Below, piece by piece: positions 19,568 through 26,692 of a stretch of DNA of 26,692 nt. The stretch covers positions 1-26,692 of the forward strand of contig MSJI02000594.1 in assembly GCA_001931905.2 (NCBI GenBank). Reading direction: 5' to 3'. Origin of the DNA: Cladosporium sp. IMV 00045 (taxonomy: Eukaryota > Ascomycota > Dothideomycetes > Cladosporiales > Cladosporiaceae). The notes beneath the pieces are model-generated. The model did not search any database and was not told the DNA's origin. It saw nothing but the letters and a program-made list of their open reading frames with translations. The position numbers were made by a program, and so were the translations under genes. Position 1 is the stretch's first letter; the number at the start of each line of letters is the position of its first letter.

Positions 19568-20280
19568 TGTGGTGTTGAAGGGATTGTTTAGTTTTGGACG
19601 CGTCTTTTCGCGTTGTTGACGGCAATGTTTTGACTGGACCAGAGAGTAAAATAACAAGAGTCTGCAGGGTGACGTGGTGTTTGTTTCGAGTGCAGACGAG
19701 ATTCCGGGTGGGATAGGCGCAGGGTCGACGCACAGGCGTTTGTTAGGCACTGAGATGTGTGGCAGTCTGTGGCATTTGGGCTGGAGTGGAACGTGCTTTG
19801 GATGCTAGCTCTCCAGCCACCCGCCGGCTTCTGCAGTGCCGGTCAGGACGAAACGAAGCTCCCGCGCCTTCAGACTTCCGCCCTGCGCTCGACTTTCATC
19901 ATCGTCCTCAATCTCCCTCCACAACCGCCGCACAACAAACACAACACCACAACAACAACAGATAGTGTCATTCACGGCGCATCCACGCGCATTCACATGC
20001 AACACTCGCACCTCGGCTGTTATTGAATACGATCTGGAACCATCTCGACTGCCATTCGACCGGAGCTCGCGCGTCCATTGGAAACAGAACGGCCACCGCC
20101 TGTTTGCACGCCGGAGGATTTCCATCGCAAGTGATTATACCAGGCCACACCGAACTCCGTCCCACTCTACCTCGCTTGCAAGTGAATCAACCTTTTCTTT
20201 CACGTGCGACGTCACTCGACCTCGCTGCTGCTGCGCGCGCCGCCCCTCCCGCCGACCGGTCGCGCTGCACCACCACCACA
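19568..20280. promoter_or_regulatory. Shared divergent promoter of DUO1 and the S/T-P-rich gene, with MCB/SCB-like sites
   Basis: 713 bp between divergent starts. ACGCGT (19598-19603) is an exact MluI cell-cycle box. Next to it TTTTCGCG (19605-19612) is the reverse of CGCGAAAA, matching the SCB consensus CNCGAAA. On the other side CACGTG (20201-20206) and GACGTCA (20208-20214) lie 67-80 bp before the start at 20281. MCB/SCB sites bind MBF/SBF at G1/S in yeasts; use here is inferred. Confidence 0.5.
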
Positions 20281-21711
20281 ATGGCCTCAACACCACCTCC
20301 AGTGTCGCTGCGCGCTCACACTCCTCCAACACCTATGCACGGTCCGCTACACGACAACTACGAGCCATACTCTCCGCGCCGCTCCAAGCGCACCACCGCG
20401 CACGCCAATCCTTACGCTTCTTCTCACTCTGACCGCCCTCCAAAGGCGCATCTCCAACGCGCGACCACTCCACCACCTACAGCCAGCAAGAAGGCGCGCT
20501 TCATCAGCACACAGCTCTCGTCCCCGCCTTCGTCGCCAGCCTCGCCCGCGCGGCGCACAATTCAACACCACAAAACTCCCCGAAAGACTCCCGTCAGTAG
20601 GGCGTTTGCCGACCTGCTCAGCGACTCGGACAACACTCCACGCCGCCAGGTTCCCACACCACTCCCGGAACTCTCTATGCTACCGACACCAAGCAAGACA
20701 CCCAAGAAACGCAGCTCCGCCATGAACAGCACCGCGCGCATTCTCAACTTCCAGCCGTACTCTCCCAACGACGTGATGCCCACGCCACGCAAGATGAAGA
20801 AGTCCTCGCACAAACGTGGCCAATCTTCAAACGGCTTCAATTTGTTCGAAGAAGGCACCGGCGGTAGCCAGGAGCAGATCGAAATCTACACCGACTCCAA
20901 CGCGCGCATTCCGGAAATGGATGGCTCGGAAGACAACCCATTCGTTGGACCGAGGAAGAAGCCGACAAAGAAGGCGCAGAGGCGTGTCAGGACCGATGAA
21001 GAGGAGGAGATGGAGCAGCGTGCCGAGAGGGATGAAGGCATGGTGTACACTTTGTGAGTATTTCCCACAATCATTATGTCCAGTTATAAACAGCTAACAC
21101 CACTACACAGCCGTGGCAAGAAGGTCTTCCGTCACTTTGCCGACAATGATGACGACGCCACCGAAGAGCCCACTTCACCCGAGCCCAATCTCCATCAGCG
21201 CTCGCTCAGACGCCAGGCCGGCGCCGCAGCCGAACGTCGCCTCACTCGCAGCTCAATCAAGCCTCGCCTCCTCTTCCCTAACGAAGATCAAATCCGCGAG
21301 CGCGAGCCTCCAACCGAAGAAGAAGAAGTCGACGAAGAGGCCCTGACCGACATCGAAGTCCCCGTCCCCACCCCGCGCAAATCCAAGACCGCCACTCCCA
21401 GCAAACCGACTCCATCCCGCTTCTCCCACCTCGCCACCCCGCCTTCCACCAAACGCACCAAACGCGTCGTCGACCGCGCTCCAGACGCAGCAGCGCTGGA
21501 CGTCGTCGTCGAAGAGCCAGAGGAGATGCCCAAGTCACCCGTCGAGCGCAAGGCCGGCAAGGTTAAGAACCGCAGCCCCTTCGACGACTGGCCTCGCTCC
21601 AAATCTGGTCCTTTCAAGGCCGGCAAGAAGCGCGATGCTCCGGAGTCCCCTGAGCCGGCTCCTGGCAGCAGCAAGCGTACTAGGAGTGGCGCTGTCGCGA
21701 GCCCCGCGTGA
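20281..21711 (+). CDS. Uncharacterised conserved fungal nuclear-type protein rich in CDK sites
   Basis: Exons 20281-21053 and 21111-21711, with a 57 bp intron (GTGAGT donor, GCTAAC branch), encode 457 residues. The exon junction gives VYTFRGKKVFRHF, a block I recall as conserved in otherwise unnamed Pezizomycotina proteins, together with STARILNFQPYSPNDVMPTP and EIYTDSNARIPEMDGSEDNP. The rest is low-complexity, basic and probably disordered. I count 25 Ser/Thr-Pro dipeptides; eight fit the full CDK consensus S/T-P-x-K/R (for example SPRR, TPRK, TPKK, TPSK). Many Lys/Arg clusters suggest nuclear location. There is no catalytic domain. The gene shares a promoter with DUO1. A cell-cycle role is inferred from these two facts only. 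Start 20281 follows CACCACAATGG; an upstream extension is leader sequence. Confidence 0.8.
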
Positions 21712-22634
21712 GCTCTTTCTTTGGAAGACACGTTCTCTTTTCACGTGAACTTGCATGCCCGTGCGCACCGCATGCGAACAGGCTGCGCTTAGCATGTAAT
21801 AGTCCTGCCGCTTCCCAGCAGAAATGCATGACGACTGCGGACAGTAGTTCACGACTCGCTCACATCAAATCTGCGAGCAACGCAACCCACGAAAGAACGG
21901 ACGGCCTCTCCCAGTTTCTCTATTCTCTGACAACTCTTTCTTCATTTCGATTCTCTAATACGAGCGCTTTTTTCTCCTTGGATTTCCGGACGCAGACTTC
22001 TGCGAGGTATGTTTTAGCTCTTCTCTTGTTTCTTTAATTTCTTCTTTGGATGGTGGAATGGTTTCTTCTCGGAGGCTTGGGAATAACGGCCAACGAGGAA
22101 TTGGGTTTCTGCAGAAAGACAGGGAGGAAAGGAAAATGAAGAGACCCACAGGATTGATCACGTGGCTGTTGAATTGGATTGGATCGTGTTGGATCATAGA
22201 CTGAACGGCAATCGGATGGCGGTGGAAACAGGACGAGCGAATGGACGAGCGAACGGACGACTTTTTGTCTTCGCGCAATGCGATCGAGGAAATTCAGGAC
22301 TGGTAGATAAACTTGCTCTCGGATCGAAAGTAGATCCGCTAATGAATTGACACAACACCAAACTCAAATTGAAAAATCAAAAATCGACATCTCCATCGTG
22401 CTATATCAACCAGGAATCGCAAGGAAGGACTCGTCACTCTTTGTAACGCGCTGCGGAAGGGCTGTTTGCGAAAACCGATTTGCGGTGCTGCAAGGGTTGT
22501 TGCAGCGCGTGACATGACGTTAGGAACAGGACAGATCAAGTGAAAATAGATTGAAGATAAGAAATCAAAACCTCAGACTGGCACTTTCCAAAGAACAGCC
22601 CAAGAACCCATCCAATCATAGGTATATAACCCCT
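21712..22634. other. Convergent intergenic region
   Basis: About 920 bp between two facing stop codons. It holds a 10 bp palindrome TTCACGTGAA (21740-21749) and a 12 bp imperfect tandem repeat (22231-22260). Open frames on both strands (for example 21708-22037 +, 21955-22278 -) are unconvincing. No RNA gene seen. Confidence 0.5.
22231..22260. repeat. 12 bp tandem repeat, 2.5 copies
   Basis: The unit GGACGAGCGAAT/C is repeated at 22231-22242 and 22243-22254, with a half copy to 22260. It lies in non-coding DNA between convergent genes. Confidence 0.7.
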
Positions 22635-23996
22635 CTACCTCTTCCCCAAATCCAAATCCAGCACCTCCACCAACCCCTGTGCCTTCCCCTTCTTCTCGCC
22701 CTCCCCCTCAACACCAAAGAAAGGCTTGACAGCGACATCCACCACCCCCTCCATCAGACCCCCCACGAGTTCCTTCAACTCACCCCCCGTCTGCGCAAAA
22801 TCCGGGAAAGCATTGACTTCCATGAGCCAAACCGTGCCGGCCGCATCGACCATGAAATCCAGCCCGAAGAGCTCGAAAGCATTCGGCAAGGGCTGGAAGT
22901 GGATGCTCATGCTGCGCGCTGCGGCTTCGAAGAGTTGGGAGGTGGAGGTGCAGATTTGGGCGAAGACGGATTCGCGCCAGTCGTCTTCGCTTGCTGTTGA
23001 GGGGAAAGAGGTGTGCTCGGCAGGCAGGGACCAGAAAGCGTGCACGCTCCCCTCGCGCTCGCCGGTTTGCAGGCATGTGTTCGTCAGGTGGGCGCTGAGG
23101 TCGGGTTGCGTTTCAGTTTGTGCTCCTGCCGAGGGGGAGGTGTAGGGTTTACCGGCGAAGAGGGCGAGCATGGGCTTGTAGACGAAGACTTTCAGAGCGC
23201 CGGCGGCGAGCACGTAGGTGCGGATGTGAAATTTGCGGCCGGCGGAGGGGTGGGGAGGGGGCATGAGGAGGGGAGGGTCGATGTAGGGTTGCGCGACGAA
23301 GTGGCGGAGTTGGGTCGTGATGATGCCTTTGTCTTCGGAGTCTGAGTCGGCTTCGGTGGCGGGTTTGGGGGGTGCGGGTGGGGTGCTTTCGTCGTCGTCG
23401 CGGGAGTGTGTTGCTTCGTCGTCTTCGTCCTCTTCTTCTTCGTCATCTGAAGGGGGGTCCCATGCCTCGAAGATTTCTGTGAGTTCCTCTTCCGAGCTGA
23501 ACAGTCTGATGCCCTGGCCACGATCACTCATTCCGGGCTTGAGAATCCACCATTCCCTCTCCGAAGCATCTTTGGTTTGATTACGCTGCCAACTCTCATG
23601 CAACTCAAACGCCTCAAGAAGAGCATCATCCAGGAACTCCGAAAAATCCACTTCAAACTCCACGCCCGGCTTGACGTGTCTCTTCAAAGCACTTTCAGGA
23701 TTCTTAGTGAGCCAGTGAGAGACCGTATTTGACAGATAATGCTTCCGGATGAGTGCTTTCCGGATGACATAGCTGTTTGAGAGGCAAGCCTCGGAGCCGC
23801 TCATCAGTCTGTCGAAGTCTAGACTTTCGTATTGGCGCCATTGAAGAAATTTGCTGTCCGGTGATGGCAGTTCTGACGCATCTTTGATGAAAACCAGGAG
23901 TTCTGCGGGTAGACGTGCTTTTACCGCTTCCAACAAGAGGGGCTGGACGTAGGGGTCTTCATAATCGATACAAGCGTAAATCTTTTGGTCTGGCAT
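22635..23996 (-). CDS. Tubulin-tyrosine ligase (TTL) domain protein
   Basis: ATP-grasp protein of the TTL/TTLL family, which adds amino acids to protein C-termini or side chains. In fungi the closest named relative is the TTL domain of yeast Pby1, linked to P-bodies. Single exon, 453 residues from ATG 23996 (context AAAAATGCC). In-frame ATGs at 24047 and 24191 would extend it, but the family-like sequence starts at KIYACIDYEDPYVQPLLL. Visible motifs are WWILKPGMSDRGQG (149-162, ATP grip), KFHIRTYVL (255-263), HLTNTCLQ (303-310) and FGLDFMVD with LMEVNAFPDF (Glu393, Asn395, metal/ATP ligands). An acidic low-complexity insert (about 182-222, Asp/Glu runs) interrupts the domain. It follows the RNase H2B gene on the same strand, with 312 bp between. 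Its substrate is unknown; many fungal alpha-tubulins are not detyrosinated. Confidence 0.88.
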   Translation of the reverse strand: MPDQKIYACIDYEDPYVQPLLLEAVKARLPAELLVFIKDASELPSPDSKFLQWRQYESLDFDRLMSGSEACLSNSYVIRKALIRKHYLSNTVSHWLTKNPESALKRHVKPGVEFEVDFSEFLDDALLEAFELHESWQRNQTKDASEREWWILKPGMSDRGQGIRLFSSEEELTEIFEAWDPPSDDEEEEDEDDEATHSRDDDESTPPAPPKPATEADSDSEDKGIITTQLRHFVAQPYIDPPLLMPPPHPSAGRKFHIRTYVLAAGALKVFVYKPMLALFAGKPYTSPSAGAQTETQPDLSAHLTNTCLQTGEREGSVHAFWSLPAEHTSFPSTASEDDWRESVFAQICTSTSQLFEAAARSMSIHFQPLPNAFELFGLDFMVDAAGTVWLMEVNAFPDFAQTGGELKELVGGLMEGVVDVAVKPFFGVEGEGEKKGKAQGLVEVLDLDLGKR

Positions 23997-24308
23997 TTTT
24001 TCTGTTTCTCCCGGATGCTCTGATGTTTTTATATCGCTTCTGCTCATCGACAGAAGTTGAGGTAGTGCCCTGCAGAAACGGGGATTCTTCCGATCTTTTG
24101 CCGAGCGCGTCAGTTTCGCGTTTATGGAGAGAGCTTCTGAACCACAGGATGAGCTGTCGTCAGTCGCCTCCGTCGAAGAGCTGCTTCGCATAAAGCTGCA
24201 TCTTGAGAATTTGTCGTCGTTTCTTTGCGCGATTGTTGGTCGGTGAACCGATCAAAGGCGACATGACCCATCGAGACTTTACCCTCCATTTCAGGAGCAA
24301 AAGAGCCC
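23997..24308. promoter_or_regulatory. Short intergenic region, TTL promoter and RNase H2B 3' end
   Basis: 312 bp between the RNase H2B stop and the chosen TTL start. The TTL reading frame is open leftward-to-rightward as far as 24191, so part of this could be coding if an upstream ATG is used; the extra residues are Ser-rich and not family-like. Confidence 0.5.
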
Positions 24309-25631
24309 CTACGTCTTCTTAGGTGGTGCCTTAGCAAAAAACGAGCTCAGTTTCTTCATGCCACTCGTATTCGCTTTGGCGAGCTGTTGCACTCCTCGCG
24401 AGGTATTCTTCTTCTTGATCTCCTCCTCTTCCTTCTTTTTCCGCTTGGCTTCTGCCTTCTCCATCGCGTCCTCATCGTCGTCGGCGCCACGCTTGCGGCT
24501 GATATTGTCGCTCAAAGAGCGCAGTGCCTGCGCTTGTTTCTTGAGGGCCGCGATTTGGTCGAGATGCTTGGTCAGCGGCGCGAAGTCGATTGGTGATGTT
24601 GAAGCACTCAAAGCATCTTGCACTTGAGAACGAAGGCTTGCTGGTGTGTATGAGACAAGCAGGAAGTCAAGTGCGGAACGCATTCGGAGTAGGTTGACGA
24701 TGTCATCTGAAATGCCAGATTTGTCCTCAGCAGGTGTCGATACGACAGAGGTGGCGCCCGTCGTCTGGGTATCGGCAGGGGTTGTTGTAGCGTTCGTCTC
24801 TTGAGATGCCGCGTTTGAGGTATTTTCACTGGGCGCTCCAGGTGTCGCATCGTCCGCTGCGATGCTCATACTACTGTCCTCTCTCTTTACGCTGAGCACG
24901 GGGGTCTCGAGCGCCTGCTTCACGAAGCGTTCCTCCATTGTCGCCGGCAAACCATTTTTAGCCATTCGCTTCGCCTTTGATGCCAGCTCACCCGCCAAGT
25001 TTTGAGTTGATAGCTGATACATCTTATCCTCGCCATCTCCCATGTCCAAACAGTCGCACACCGCTTCCATGCGCTGCTCCATAGTCTTTTCCAGTTTCGC
25101 AAAGGCGCTCTGTCGCAATAATTGTTGCAGTTGGGCCAAGTCTTGCTTCTCTGTGGTGTAGACGTAGTCGGAGAATGTCAAATAGCTGCCGCTCTCGCCG
25201 TTGGCTAGCAGAGGTAGGAGCACAAATAGAGGGTCGACGGGCGTAGCAATGAACATTTCGGGCTTGTTCAGGACGTACCCGTCGTCTTCCCGTTGGCTTG
25301 CTCCATCTTCAGCAGGTTCGCCGTTCTTTTCGGTCGTCGTGTTCTCAGGAGTCAACAGCCAGCTTCTGCATGTCTTCTTCGGTGCGGTGATCTGTGTGAA
25401 CTCATAGAACCCCTTCTCAGGGCAGACGAAGTATCGATTCGGTGAAGAGGACGCTGGGTTGGGGAGACTGAGGATTCGTGCTTCAGGAGAGGCTCCTTTG
25501 GGTAGTACGAAAATATGCGGAGGCTTGTCGACATTAGGTGCTAGTTGTTTGGTCGTGTTTGCTTTCTCTTCGATTTGCTCTGTCTTCGGCTCTTGAGCCT
25601 TTGTGGTGGTCTTTCTCGATCGCGTCTTCAT
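24309..25631 (-). CDS. RNH202: Ribonuclease H2 subunit B (Rnh202)
   Basis: Non-catalytic subunit of the RNase H2 trimer, which removes ribonucleotides from DNA and RNA of RNA:DNA hybrids in the nucleus. Single exon, 440 residues. An N-terminal basic stretch (TRSRKTTTKAQ) is followed by the triple-barrel part: HIFVLPKGASPEARILSLPNP, NRYFVCPEKGFYEFTQITAP and SWLLT. The Rydberg-type helical part includes ATPVDPLFVLLPLLA and later DIVNLLRMRSALDFLLVSYTP. A Thr/Ala-rich linker lies at about residues 245-305. The C-terminus (425-432, MKKLSSFF, then AKAPPKK) is a PCNA-binding PIP box like the MKSIDTFF of human RNASEH2B; Met occupies the usual Gln position. It is longer than the human subunit (about 310), mainly through linkers. 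Head-to-head with the MCM10-like gene. Confidence 0.9.
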   Translation of the reverse strand: MKTRSRKTTTKAQEPKTEQIEEKANTTKQLAPNVDKPPHIFVLPKGASPEARILSLPNPASSSPNRYFVCPEKGFYEFTQITAPKKTCRSWLLTPENTTTEKNGEPAEDGASQREDDGYVLNKPEMFIATPVDPLFVLLPLLANGESGSYLTFSDYVYTTEKQDLAQLQQLLRQSAFAKLEKTMEQRMEAVCDCLDMGDGEDKMYQLSTQNLAGELASKAKRMAKNGLPATMEERFVKQALETPVLSVKREDSSMSIAADDATPGAPSENTSNAASQETNATTTPADTQTTGATSVVSTPAEDKSGISDDIVNLLRMRSALDFLLVSYTPASLRSQVQDALSASTSPIDFAPLTKHLDQIAALKKQAQALRSLSDNISRKRGADDDEDAMEKAEAKRKKKEEEEIKKKNTSRGVQQLAKANTSGMKKLSSFFAKAPPKKT

Positions 25632-25995
25632 GGTTGATAGATGTTGATATTGGTGTAGATCGAAGCGGTCCTCTTGAGTCGTACCAACTTTGCGATACCG
25701 CCTGTTCCAATCAGAATATTAGAGTAGCCAGTGTTGGTATAAATCAAACGTAAAAGGGAGTGAAATCCAAGCATTGATCAAACAACCAAAATCGATTTAC
25801 GCGCTGCGCGTCTTTCATCGCGCACCAGCACCCCAGATTTTCGGCAAGCCCCATCCAAGCTGCATTAGCTGCGTTTCACCGTGAGATGCAGCTAGTCAGT
25901 CCTGTTGACCCTCACACGAGCTGAGTTTACATATATGCGATAGCAAGGCGCATCATTGTTATGCTCTCACACACGAGGGCGCCAATTCACCCAGC
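25632..25995. promoter_or_regulatory. 364 bp bidirectional promoter, RNase H2B / MCM10
   Basis: Divergent starts at 25631 and 25996. A 13 bp inverted repeat ACGCGC-T-GCGCGT (25799-25811) sits near the centre; each arm differs by one base from the MCB box ACGCGT. No TATA box is clear. Shared G1/S control would fit both genes but is not shown. Confidence 0.5.
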
Positions 25996-26692
25996 ATGGT
26001 CGTCGTCCGTGAGTCGCCGCGAGCCAAGGTCTCACCCGAGAAGAATGCCGCCCAATGGCCGCCGCGCTCGCCTTTCGAAGCCCTGATGGCCTCGCCGAGT
26101 GGGAAGAAGAGGTGGGAAGACAACAGACACCGCACAGGGGACAGGTCGCCTTCGCCTACGCCCTTGAAGAGACCTATGAGTAGCTCAAAAGCGCTGCAAG
26201 ATGTTGCCATGGCTGATGAGGAAGACGATGACGACGACGAAGCGGAAGACGAAGAGACGCTTCAGTTGAAGCTGCAGCAGATCGAAATGAAGCTGAAGCT
26301 GAAGAGACTGCAAGGCAAGAAGAAGAGTCCGGATACCGAAGAGTCGAGTCAGACTCCCTCGCTTGCGGCAAGCATCGGAAGGTCTCCACCAAAGCCGCTG
26401 CAACCTCCAGTCTCACAGCCATTCTTGCGACGCCCGGATATCGAAGTGCCTGTGTCGCCAACCCGAGATCGCCAACCACCCTTGGAACCTGTATCGCCAG
26501 CTCGTGCTCGACTCGGCCTCAGCGCCGCAGCGAAAGCTTCAGATGTGTCTCTCAAGCGAGCCAGAGACGGAACGATCAAACCCTCGAGCTCGCAACAAAC
26601 ACCCACATCAAGGATAAGGGAAGAGGCTCCGCGACCCGTGTCATCATTCAGCGCACGTCTGGCAAAGTCGCGACAAGAACAGCAAGATCAGC
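25996..26692 (+). CDS. MCM10: Probable replication initiation factor Mcm10, N-terminal part (runs off window)
   Basis: An open frame from ATG 25996 to the last base gives 232 codons with no stop; the OB-fold and zinc-finger core would lie beyond the window. The start MVVVRESPRAK, then QWPPRSPFEALMASPSGKKRWE, a long Asp/Glu run (about 77-90) and ETLQLKLQQIEMKLKLKRLQ match the N-terminus I associate with filamentous-fungal Mcm10: a self-associating coil before the OB fold. Later SPARARLGLSAAAKASDVSL and SSFSARLAKSRQEQQ also resemble the linker that precedes the core. Mcm10 binds the CMG helicase and DNA polymerase alpha at origins. Without the core domain the call rests on N-terminal resemblance; another coiled, Ser/Pro-rich nuclear protein is possible. 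Confidence 0.68.
   Translation, partial: MVVVRESPRAKVSPEKNAAQWPPRSPFEALMASPSGKKRWEDNRHRTGDRSPSPTPLKRPMSSSKALQDVAMADEEDDDDDEAEDEETLQLKLQQIEMKLKLKRLQGKKKSPDTEESSQTPSLAASIGRSPPKPLQPPVSQPFLRRPDIEVPVSPTRDRQPPLEPVSPARARLGLSAAAKASDVSLKRARDGTIKPSSSQQTPTSRIREEAPRPVSSFSARLAKSRQEQQDQ

Noticed and set aside
21708..22278. Open frames on both strands between the S/T-P-rich gene and the TTL gene
   Set aside because: Low-complexity Ser/Leu/Phe content, no start context or homology I can recognise.
1..26692. CRISPR, phage, toxin-antitoxin or biosynthetic cluster
   Set aside because: No spaced repeats, no prokaryotic genes, no PKS/NRPS/terpene or transposase sequence seen; the gene content is eukaryotic housekeeping plus transporters.

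Overview
This window looks like nuclear DNA of a filamentous ascomycete (Pezizomycotina; a Dothideomycete would fit, but the class is a guess). The reasons are short GT-AG introns of about 50-80 bp with CTAAC-like branch sites, compact gene spacing, NNC-biased codons in short genes that look highly expressed, and fungal gene families including DASH subunit Duo1 and DUF1275. I see no bacterial-style operon, CRISPR array, rRNA, tRNA or intact transposon.

Layout. At 1-892 (-) lies the 5' part of a secreted bicupin oxalate decarboxylase, cut by the window edge. A 2 kb gap follows that holds an unassigned, stop-containing coding-like relic (1661-2140). Then come a SulP anion transporter with a STAS domain (2857-5050, +), a DUF1275 membrane protein (6039-6952, +), and a probable pseudogene of a fungal multi-pass membrane protein (7459-8785, +). 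The pseudogene has one frameshift and one in-frame stop. A 74-residue hydrophilic protein (9445-9725, +) converges on a CDK11-like kinase (9900-11360, -).

The middle holds two tight head-to-head pairs: the kinase with NDUFAF7 (complex I assembly methyltransferase, 11546-13219, +), and a two-RRM RNA-binding protein (13705-15214, -) with BCS1 (complex III assembly AAA ATPase, 15402-16865, +). A second small hydrophilic gene, with a 5'-UTR intron, follows at 17828-18070.

The right part is rich in cell-cycle and replication genes. DASH subunit DUO1 (18854-19567, -) is head-to-head with an uncharacterised S/T-P-rich protein (20281-21711, +). A tubulin-tyrosine-ligase-domain protein (22635-23996, -) lies downstream of RNase H2 subunit B (24309-25631, -). 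The latter is head-to-head with a probable MCM10 (25996 to the window end, +, truncated).

The genes do not form one pathway. The sensible groupings are the oxalate decarboxylase with the SulP anion carrier, two mitochondrial respiratory-complex assembly factors, and a run of kinetochore, replication and genome-maintenance genes with MCB/SCB-like sites in at least one shared promoter. I found no clearly new biological system. The best leads are the oxalate/anion pair, the uncharacterised CDK-site-rich gene beside DUO1, the pseudogene, and the relic at 1661-2140.
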